5,107 nucleotides of DNA from Draconibacterium sp. GTDB taxonomy: Bacteria > Bacteroidota > Bacteroidia > Bacteroidales > Prolixibacteraceae. The notes under the pieces were generated by a model. That model did no database searches, was not told where the DNA came from, and worked only from the letters and a program-made list of their open reading frames with translations. The translations under genes were made by a program, and so were the position numbers. Numbering within the stretch: position 1 is the stretch's first letter; the number at the start of each line of letters is the position of its first letter. The DNA lies in the NCBI GenBank assembly GCA_027011835.1, contig JALUZN010000513.1, positions 1-5,107 of the forward strand. The letters run 5' to 3'. Below are positions 1 through 5,107 of the stretch, one piece after another.

Positions 1-25
1 ATCATACAGTCATTATATATTTCGA

Positions 26-42
26 GGTTGCAGATTGCAACC
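26..42 (-). other. Short perfect hairpin downstream of the GH16 stop
   Basis: GGTTGCA and TGCAACC form a 7-bp perfect stem with a 3-base loop, starting 13 bp after the GH16 stop codon on the transcribed strand. On that strand it is followed by TCGAAATATATAATG, not a run of T, so it is a poor intrinsic terminator; it could protect the mRNA 3' end or be part of a REP-like dispersed repeat. The rest of 1-54 shows no gene. Confidence 0.5.
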
Positions 43-54
43 GTAGCGTTTTCC

Positions 55-3000
55 TTATTTCAGTAAAATCATATTTTTTGCTTTTGTGTAACCTCCTACT
101 TTCAGTTTGTAAAAATAAATTCCGCTAGAAAGCTTCGATGCATTAAACTCAACTTTGTAATTTCCGGGTTGTTGTTTTTGGTTTACTAGTGTTGCAACTT
201 CCCTGCCGAGTATGTCGTAAACCTTTAAAGTTGCTTTAACATCATTACGAAGGAAAGAATTGACCGAAATAATCTCTTGAGATTGCTTCGCTCCACTCGC
301 AATGACTGAGCTTGATGGGATTGAATATTCAATTGTTGTTGTCGGATTAAACGGGTTTGGATAGTTTTGCAACAATTCGAAACCTTTCGGGAACTCCGCT
401 ACTTCATTTTTTACAGATACTAATTGTGAATCGCTTTTTACGGTAACTCTACCGGTATTAACATTTAGGTAAAAATAAACATCTTGATTGGGAACGGTTG
501 TTTCAAAATCCAAAGTATCGGGAAACGCTCCTTCCCAACCGTTTTGTTTTCCGTTTGCATCCCATCTTCTAAAATCAAAACCGGCATAATACACAAACCA
601 TTTATGCTTGCCGGGATTTTTGATTACTTTATGAACAGAGAATATATGATCTCCGGCGGTTGAATCTCCGTTTTCCATATCGCCATCATCTGTAAAAATA
701 TTGTTATAAGCAACAGTATCTAAATTTAATCCGTAAGGTCCTTGCAATATTTTTACCTCATCGGTATTCTTAATATTTGTCTTAGGATACCAGCCATCGT
801 TATAGATTTTTGTATCAAGGGTAAAAAGTATGTCGTTAGTACCGCTGGGGTTATAAAACCAAGATATTGTTCCGACTTGTTGATTGTTTCCGTCGTTTAT
901 AGCCCAATCGTTTTTACCTTGTTTGTTAGTTGCAATAGTTAAAAGTCTGGAATATACACCGTCGTTAGCAATTTTATCACCGAACAATCCGTCGTCGTGC
1001 ATCAAGTGATCTTTCCAACCGTCTCCGTCATGTTTAACCACAAATTTCATATATTGCGGCGGTTGCGAAGGTTCGTCAACCTTAGCGGATATTCTTCCGG
1101 TATTTAAATTCAAATAAAAATTTACTCCTTGGTTTTCTTCGATTGTTACAAGTTGATTACTATGCAAATCGCTTACACTTATAATTTTCCCGAAATGCGT
1201 CCATCTTGCTTTGTTATCAACTGAATTATCCAAATAGATAAACCACGAATAAACGCCGGGTTTCTTTACAGTTTTTCTTAATGAAAAAACTTTATCGTTA
1301 GCCGTTGAATCACCGTTGTTAATATTACCGTCATCAGTCATTTCACCCGGAAATTCGATAGCTCCGGTTTCGTTTTTAAGAACAAGAGTAAAATTATCCG
1401 GTAATTGCTCGTTACTGTTTAAGATATTAAATTCCGGATATCTGCCGTCCCGGTATTTATGGGAATCGAAAGTAAATAAAATATCTTTTGTACCGGATGA
1501 ATTATAGAACCAAGACGGGACAGCAACTACAACGCCGCTCGTATCGGTAACTTTCCATCTTAGTATTTGGTTTGAAGTTTCCTCAACGGTTTGAAGAAAC
1601 GAATATATTCCGTCGTCGGATGTTAAATCACCGTGAGTGCCGTCGTCGTACATTTTGTGTAAATTCCATCCGTCGGTTTCAAGCGAAAAATAATATTCCG
1701 CCTTGTCCGGTAAAGTAAATACCGTATCGGTAACCGTTGCAACGCGTCCAGCATTTACATCCAAATAGAAATAAACATCTTGGTTTTCTTTATCCGTAGA
1801 AAATTTTACCGATGCCATATCGTTCCAACTGCTTATCTTTCCTTGTTCGGACCAACGGGCGCCTTCTGCCCAGCTTGGAATGTTATGATGAACATACCAA
1901 ATATAATTTCCCGGAGTGGCAATTTGTTTGTGAAGCGAATAAATTTTATCGCCGGCGATTTTGTCTCCGTTAAGTAAATTCCCGTCATCAGTCATTTGGT
2001 TGGAAAATCTTAAAGTATCGTTTTGCCCTTTAATCACTACCGTAAAATTGCCGTCAAATTTTTCGTCTGTATTAAGAATATTTGTCACCGGAAGAAATTC
2101 ATCGTTGTATTTATTCGTATCGAAAGTGAAAAGAATGTTTTTGGTGCCGGACGGATTGTAAAACCAAGAAATTTGACTTATGTCTTTAAGTGTATCCGCC
2201 ACTACCCAATCGATTTTTACTTTATCGGTAGCAGTAATCGTTAGCATCCGGGAATAAATGCCGTCATTGGCAATTTTATCTCCGTCAACTCCGTTATCGT
2301 TCATTAAATGCTTAGACCAATTATCCCCCGCATGTTTAACAAAATATTTTGAATTGTTTGTCGAAAAATCTTTTTGATAAACTCTTACATAATCAATTTC
2401 CATTTTTACAGGGAAAGCGGAAGTATCTATTCCTTGCTGACCTCCCCAGCCGCCGCCAATTCCAATGTTAAGAATCATATAAAACTTTTGATCGAAAGGC
2501 CATTCGCGCCAACTTTTGTATTCGTTAAAAAATTTGTAATAAGGATTATCATCAACTGCAAACTCTATGTAATCTTCCGTCCATTCGATTGAGTATGTGT
2601 GAAAATTTTCAGTTGCATCAGGCACATAAGTATTACTACCTTTTTGAGTTCCGTCTCTATGATTATATGCTTCGGTATGTATTGTTCCATATATTCTGCC
2701 TAAATTAAACCCAACATGTTCCATTATATCAATCTCACCGCTGTTAGGCCATCCGCCGTAAACACTTTCGGTCGGCATCATCCAAATAGCGGGCCAAGTT
2801 CCAATTCCTTTAGGCAATTTGGCACGAACAAATACTTTCCCGTACTTCCAATCTTTTAAGTATTGCGATACAATTCTAGCCGATGTAAATTCTCTAGTCC
2901 CTTCAGAACCTACATAGTGTTCGTGAAGAGCTTTTATTATTAACTTTCCGTTTTCCACATAAGAATTCACATCTCTATCTGTATAATATTGAACTTCGCT

Positions 3001-3198
3001 GTTGTAATCATAAGGACCGACCAATCTTTTCCAGTTATCTGAATTTATCGAATTACCATCGAATTCATCGTGCCAGATAAGATGATACCCGTTTACCGAA
3101 TCTTTTAACGTTGCATCCGCTTCCGGTTTTCGCTGAGCAAAAACTGAAACCGATATCATAAAAACTAAAACCGAACAAACAGATAATTTTTTATTCAT
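55..3198 (-). CDS. Secreted GH16 endo-beta-glucanase (laminarinase type) with three accessory modules and T9SS sorting tail
   Basis: The 1047-residue product should hydrolyse internal beta-1,3 (possibly mixed beta-1,3/1,4) glucan bonds outside the cell. Residues 1-21 are a signal peptide with cleavage likely after VFA. Residues about 36-275 are a complete GH16 domain: HDEFDG (43-48), WPAIWMM (135-141), GEIDIMEH (154-161) and the closing strand MEIDYVRVYQ (266-275). The motif gives nucleophile Glu155, Asp157 and acid/base Glu160; the extra residue (ExDxxE, beta-bulge form) is that of laminarinases and lichenases rather than the kappa-carrageenase/XTH ExDxE form. Three related modules fill 284-922, then a T9SS type A-like tail (941-1047) with QNYPNPFNP, VYDILGREV and a basic end. 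This is far longer than a bare GH16 enzyme (about 250 residues). The ATG at 3198 gives the signal peptide directly; its leader is A-rich without a clear Shine-Dalgarno site. It follows the oxidoreductase by 13 bp and is the last gene visible. The exact substrate is inferred. Confidence 0.95.
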   Translation of the reverse strand: MNKKLSVCSVLVFMISVSVFAQRKPEADATLKDSVNGYHLIWHDEFDGNSINSDNWKRLVGPYDYNSEVQYYTDRDVNSYVENGKLIIKALHEHYVGSEGTREFTSARIVSQYLKDWKYGKVFVRAKLPKGIGTWPAIWMMPTESVYGGWPNSGEIDIMEHVGFNLGRIYGTIHTEAYNHRDGTQKGSNTYVPDATENFHTYSIEWTEDYIEFAVDDNPYYKFFNEYKSWREWPFDQKFYMILNIGIGGGWGGQQGIDTSAFPVKMEIDYVRVYQKDFSTNNSKYFVKHAGDNWSKHLMNDNGVDGDKIANDGIYSRMLTITATDKVKIDWVVADTLKDISQISWFYNPSGTKNILFTFDTNKYNDEFLPVTNILNTDEKFDGNFTVVIKGQNDTLRFSNQMTDDGNLLNGDKIAGDKIYSLHKQIATPGNYIWYVHHNIPSWAEGARWSEQGKISSWNDMASVKFSTDKENQDVYFYLDVNAGRVATVTDTVFTLPDKAEYYFSLETDGWNLHKMYDDGTHGDLTSDDGIYSFLQTVEETSNQILRWKVTDTSGVVVAVPSWFYNSSGTKDILFTFDSHKYRDGRYPEFNILNSNEQLPDNFTLVLKNETGAIEFPGEMTDDGNINNGDSTANDKVFSLRKTVKKPGVYSWFIYLDNSVDNKARWTHFGKIISVSDLHSNQLVTIEENQGVNFYLNLNTGRISAKVDEPSQPPQYMKFVVKHDGDGWKDHLMHDDGLFGDKIANDGVYSRLLTIATNKQGKNDWAINDGNNQQVGTISWFYNPSGTNDILFTLDTKIYNDGWYPKTNIKNTDEVKILQGPYGLNLDTVAYNNIFTDDGDMENGDSTAGDHIFSVHKVIKNPGKHKWFVYYAGFDFRRWDANGKQNGWEGAFPDTLDFETTVPNQDVYFYLNVNTGRVTVKSDSQLVSVKNEVAEFPKGFELLQNYPNPFNPTTTIEYSIPSSSVIASGAKQSQEIISVNSFLRNDVKATLKVYDILGREVATLVNQKQQPGNYKVEFNASKLSSGIYFYKLKVGGYTKAKNMILLK
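58..378 (-). other. T9SS C-terminal sorting domain of the GH16 protein (residues 941-1047)
   Basis: The tail starts ELLQNYPNPFNPTTTIEYSI and ends LSSGIYFYKL..GGYTKAKNMILLK, the consensus of the type A, FlgD Ig-like T9SS sorting domain (Por_Secre_tail). In this family the domain directs a Sec-exported protein across the outer membrane, where it is usually cleaved and the protein is released or anchored. The domain is normally 75-85 residues from QNYPNPFNP; here it is about 104 because about 22 residues (965-986) interrupt it between the first two conserved strands. Confidence 0.92.
241..306 (-). repeat. Palindromic repeat element inserted in frame in the GH16 sorting domain
   Basis: On the minus strand the element starts GTCATTGCGAGTGGAGCGAA and ends CTTCGTAATGAT. 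Its outer ends are imperfect inverted repeats (GTCATTGCGA against ATCATTACGA), and its centre is a perfect palindrome, AATCTCTTGAGATT on the plus strand at 271-284, flanked by GAAGC/GAAAT half-sites. It matches the widespread dispersed repeat beginning GTCATTGCGAG..GAAGCAATCTC, recognised here from memory. It is 66 bp, exactly 22 codons, and encodes VIASGAKQSQ...FLRND (residues 965-986). Removing it joins IEYSIPSSS to VKATLKVYDILG, the ordinary consensus with no gap. Confidence 0.8.
433..1047 (-). repeat. Accessory module copy 3 of the GH16 protein (residues about 718-922)
   Basis: The third copy contains HDGDGW (723-728), DDGLFGDKIANDGVYS (735-750), SWFYNPSGT (779-787), ILFTLD, FTDDGDMENGDSTAGDHIFS (835-854), a KHKWFVYY strand and VYFYLNVNTGRV. 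Its first half is closest to copy 1, sharing GDKIANDG, YSR and LTI. Its segment between NTDE and TDDG (about 815-836) differs from the other two, with LQGPYGLNLDTVAYNN replacing the NFT.V.K strand. Confidence 0.8.
1075..1698 (-). repeat. Accessory module copy 2 of the GH16 protein (residues about 501-708)
   Basis: This copy repeats the same order: DDGTHGDLTSDDGIYS (518-533), PSWFYNSSGT (561-570), ILFTFD, NILNSNEQ, TDDGNINNGD (621-630), a GVYSWFIYL strand, ARW, GKI and VNFYLNLNTGRI. Its first half is the most diverged of the three (ETDGW in place of KHxGDxW), while its middle, around NILN and NFTLVLK, matches copy 1 closely. It is joined to copy 3 by the short Pro/Gln-rich linker DEPSQPPQ. Confidence 0.8.
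1729..2349 (-). repeat. Accessory module copy 1 of the GH16 protein (residues about 284-490)
   Basis: This is the first of three tandem modules with a period of about 217 residues, measured between the shared WFYN tryptophans (345, 563, 780). Each copy has two related halves. The first half holds an Asp/Gly-rich turn (DNGVDGDKIANDGIYS, 301-316) and then SWFYNPSGT (344-352) with an ILFTFD strand. The second half holds TDDGNLLNGDKIAGDKIYS (403-421), a GNYIWYV strand and the ending VYFYLDVNAGRV. The DDG..GD..A.DGIYS pattern resembles the domain that annotation pipelines call choice-of-anchor X; that match is from memory. A glycan-binding or spacer role is inference from its place between catalytic domain and sorting tail. 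Confidence 0.8.
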
Positions 3199-3211
3199 AA
3201 TTTTTACCGCA

Positions 3212-4273
3212 CTATATTTTCTGATTTTCTTTTAACAGCTCTTTTTTTATTAGCGAATATTTTATTTTATTAATTTCCAAATTATTCTTAACGGCTATTG
3301 AAGCTATTATTGCAGCACTTTGTCCTAATATCATAAAAACCGGTTCCATTCTGATTGAGCCGAATGCAATATGCGAAGCCGACACCGCAACGGGAACAAT
3401 TAAATTCTTACATTCTTTCTCTTTCGGCAAAATACTCCCGAGAGCAATTTTATAAGGTTTGGGCGGATGAACACCTATATCTCCTTCATTTTGCACCGTG
3501 TGTTTTCTAGTAATATATCTTTGAACATTGTGAGAATCCATCGTATAAGAACCCATACCAATCGATTGCGGAACCTTACGCTCTCCGAGTATATCTTTAT
3601 CCGTCATAACATATTGCCCTATCATTCTTCTTGCTTCGCGAACGTAAAGAAGATAAGGCCAATTACCGTTGTCTTTGAATTCATCTTTTGCCAAACCCCA
3701 CTTCTTCATTTCGTTTCTAATATCCGGGGGCACTCTCAAATCGGTTGCGGTGAAGTAAATTAAACCTTGTTGATATTTTTTATGCTCCTCATAAATTTCC
3801 TTCCGCCTTTCATACGAAGCTTCGGGATAATCGTAATTCATCCCGATATTATCAGAACTAAAAGGTCCGTGATTGTTAACATCTGTTTTTAGATTTGGGA
3901 TAGGATCGAATTTAGCGAAAGTCTCTTTCCCTCCTACTTGATAAATTCTGCCTAACAGCTCGTACTGATAAGGATCGTAACCATCCGGTTTTGAAATGGC
4001 AACTTTATTCCCCTCATTTTTTGTTAAGCATAAACGGAAGCAATACGCTTGGATTTTTTTATCGCCTTCACCTTTTTTACCCGGCGGGAAAGGTGATATT
4101 TTAGGAATGATTCCGCTTGTTTTGTCACCCGGATTTACATACGGACTAATCGGTGGAATATCGTTAAAGTGGTGCCCGTGTTGGAATACCCCGGTTTGAA
4201 CTCCGTTCCATGTTTCGCCGTATAAACTGTTGGATTCCCTTCCCACAAAATAAGAAACGCCAGCGGCTGCCAT
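3212..4273 (-). pseudogene. FAD-dependent oxidoreductase, C-terminal fragment (frameshifted gene, 3' part)
   Basis: This 353-residue frame continues the same flavoprotein. Its first Met is the M of the conserved EGDLMAAAGVSY segment, so it is an internal codon of the ancestral gene, not a natural start. Recognisable family blocks follow: GRES...YGE near 11-20, GEGDKKIQAYCFRLCLT around 68-84, PDGYDPYQYELL near 95-106, REARRM near 212, a HNVQRY block near 250, NEGD near 262, and the C-terminal SASHIAFGSIRMEPVFMILG starting at 298, followed by QSAA and a charged end. This last block is the conserved FAD-contacting C-terminus of the family. Fused to the upstream fragment by one added base the protein would be 554 residues, a normal full length, so nothing else is missing. 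The TAG stop is 13 bp before the GH16 start. Alone, this piece lacks both the nucleotide-binding fold and the signal peptide and is unlikely to be a working enzyme. Confidence 0.88.
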
Positions 4274-4875
4274 TAAATCGCCTTCGTGGTTGCGTCGATA
4301 AAAATTTTTGCTGAAAATTTTTTACCGGAAAGAGTTTTAATAAAAACGATTTTCCCGTTTTGCTTTATAACACCTTTTTTCCTGTCAAGAAATTCGTTTC
4401 TATAAACCGGAATATTAAATTCATTAATGAAATCTTCGAAAACTTGTTCGGCAACATGCGGTTCGAAATTCCACATTGTTTTTCCGTTTTCGTCTATCGC
4501 TGTTGTTCCTTGGCCGGCGTTACCGTAATCTTCTTTCTTTTGCCATTTCCATGCGTTTTCTTTTTGGTAGTAAAGATAAATCCGGTGATAAAATTCCCTT
4601 GCAAGTCCGCCGATAACACTTTTATTTCCAACATCGGTAAAACCCAAACCCGAAGAGGACATTCCACCTAAATGTTTATCGGGAGAAATAATTATAACCG
4701 ATTTACCCATTTTTTTTAGTTGAACTGCGGCAATTACTGAAGCGGATGTTCCGCCATAAACCATTACATCCGATTCTATTTTATTTTTGCCTTGACTTAA
4801 TACGTTTTCGGAAGGGAGGAAAAAATAAATTCCGATAAAAAAGATTTGAAGTAATATTTTGACTTTTGTTTTCAA
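4273..4875 (-). pseudogene. FAD-dependent oxidoreductase, N-terminal fragment (frameshifted gene, 5' part)
   Basis: This 200-residue fragment carries the FAD-binding half of a FAD_oxidored-type flavoprotein. A hydrophobic N-terminus (residues 5-21, ending near VLSQ at 25-28) looks like an export signal. It is followed by a beta strand and glycine-rich nucleotide-binding turn, VYGGTSASVIAA (39-50), then an acidic/basic strand end and HLGGMSSSGLG (68-78), a motif typical of this family. It reaches FIDAT (192-196) and then goes out of frame, reading TKAI and a TAA stop. The start is TTG at 4875-4873: the first Met in frame is residue 38, which would remove the signal and the first strand, so TTG is preferred although no good Shine-Dalgarno site precedes it. 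Relatives are common in polysaccharide-utilisation loci of Bacteroidota, Verrucomicrobiota and Planctomycetota, sometimes mislabelled xanthan lyase; their substrate is not established. Family assignment is confident; whether the break is real is uncertain. Confidence 0.88.
4285..4291 (-). other. Single-base deletion (frameshift site) in the FAD oxidoreductase gene
   Basis: Read on the minus strand, the sequence runs GAC GCA ACC AC GAA GGC GAT TTA ATG. The family expects Asp-Ala-Thr-Tyr-Glu-Gly-Asp-Leu-Met, so one T is missing from a TAC codon; on the plus strand this is a missing A between 4287 and 4288. Adding it joins both fragments into one 554-codon frame. There is no homopolymer at the site. 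No in-frame slippery heptamer is present nearby, and a slip at the A5/T5 run just upstream would destroy the conserved FIDAT, so programmed frameshifting is not supported. A real mutation and a sequencing or assembly error remain equally open. Confidence 0.85.
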
Positions 4876-4877
4876 GT

Positions 4878-5107
4878 TTATTTTACTCTGAATTTTTTCT
4901 CCAAATTGCCAATTGAAATTTTAAATTCTCCCGGTTCGATTGTCTTTTTATTGTTTCGACCAAAAAATGCCAAATCATCCGAATGTAATGTAAAGGATAC
5001 TGTTTTTGTTTCACCCGGTTTTAAATCTATTTTACGAAATCTTTTTAATTGTCTGATTGGCCTAGTTACAGATGCGTACAAATCGGATAAAAACAATTGA
5101 ACTGTTT
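4878..5107 (-). CDS. GH3 family beta-glucosidase, C-terminal fibronectin III-like domain (5' part outside window)
   Basis: The reading frame stays open to the window edge, so this is the last 75 or so residues of a longer protein; a TTG at 5096 is an internal Leu codon, not a start. The visible segment begins TVQLFLSD and continues through SVTRPIRQLKRFRKIDLKPGETK (written here across a stretch best read as SVTRP, LKRF and LKPGETK motifs), then a TL..DDLAFFGR strand pair, EPGEF and ISIGN. That order is characteristic of the fibronectin type III-like domain that closes GH3 beta-glucosidases of the BglX type. GH3 enzymes remove glucose from the non-reducing end of beta-glucosides and oligosaccharides; the catalytic domains are not in view, so substrate is inferred only from the GH16 gene downstream. 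It ends in KKFRVK with no T9SS sorting tail, which would fit a periplasmic enzyme. The stop lies 2 bp before the next start, implying co-transcription. Family assignment is strong, function moderate. Confidence 0.9.
   Translation of the reverse strand, partial: TVQLFLSDLYASVTRPIRQLKRFRKIDLKPGETKTVSFTLHSDDLAFFGRNNKKTIEPGEFKISIGNLEKKFRVK

Noticed and set aside
742..2592. Several plus-strand frames of 60-75 codons opposite the GH16 gene
   Set aside because: They are antisense to conserved GH16 and module sequence, recur at matching positions because the modules repeat, and show no recognisable domain or start signal.
3199..3211. Promoter or terminator between the oxidoreductase and GH16 genes
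   Set aside because: Only 13 bp separate stop and start, too short for either; co-transcription is the simpler reading.
3467..3763. A 98-codon plus-strand frame opposite the oxidoreductase
   Set aside because: It is antisense to conserved flavoprotein sequence, has no recognisable family, and the Cys/His/Ile-rich composition is typical of a shadow frame.
3996..4199. Plus-strand frame with a PSPFLPGGKGD-like segment resembling a dispersed repeat peptide
   Set aside because: It lies opposite PFPPGKKGEGDKK of the oxidoreductase, which is an ordinary conserved family motif; no inverted repeat or insertion is evident.
4285..4320. Programmed ribosomal frameshift at the A5/T5 run
   Set aside because: No X XXY YYZ heptamer is in the zero frame, and a shift at that run would scramble the conserved FIDAT residues; the frame change must occur after the ACC codon at 4288-4290.
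3212..4875. Two separate adjacent genes in place of one broken gene
   Set aside because: The first frame ends inside a conserved family motif and the second begins in the next residues of the same motif; one added base restores the complete family protein.
4906..5100. Plus-strand 64-codon frame opposite the GH3 tail
   Set aside because: It mirrors the well-conserved GH3 C-terminal domain and has no independent support.

Overview
All genes in this window lie on the minus strand, packed head to tail like an operon and read from high to low coordinates. The order is the 3' end of a GH3 beta-glucosidase-type gene (cut by the window edge), a FAD-dependent oxidoreductase gene broken by a one-base frameshift, and a large secreted GH16 endo-glucanase of the laminarinase type. 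The gaps are 2 bp and 13 bp, so there is no room for internal promoters or terminators between the genes.

The GH16 protein ends in a type IX secretion system (T9SS) sorting domain with the segment QNYPNPFNP. With the AT-rich sequence and A-rich leaders lacking clear Shine-Dalgarno sites, this points to the Bacteroidota/Chlorobiota/Ignavibacteriota group. The sorting-domain wording is most reminiscent of Ignavibacteria-like lineages. This is an inference from style, not a taxonomic assignment.

Region by region: 1-54 is a short tail after the GH16 stop that holds a small perfect hairpin. 55-3198 is the GH16 gene: signal peptide, catalytic domain, three copies of a roughly 217-residue module, and the T9SS tail, which carries an in-frame palindromic repeat. 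3212-4875 is the FAD oxidoreductase in two overlapping fragments. 4878-5107 is the end of the GH3 gene.

The likely joint role is use of a beta-glucan such as laminarin. GH16 would cut the polymer at or outside the cell surface, and GH3 would release glucose from the oligosaccharides. The oxidoreductase has no established substrate, and as sequenced it is not made as one polypeptide.

I see no undescribed multi-gene system here. The most unusual features are the palindromic element inserted without loss of frame inside the secretion signal of the GH16 enzyme, and the triplicated accessory module.
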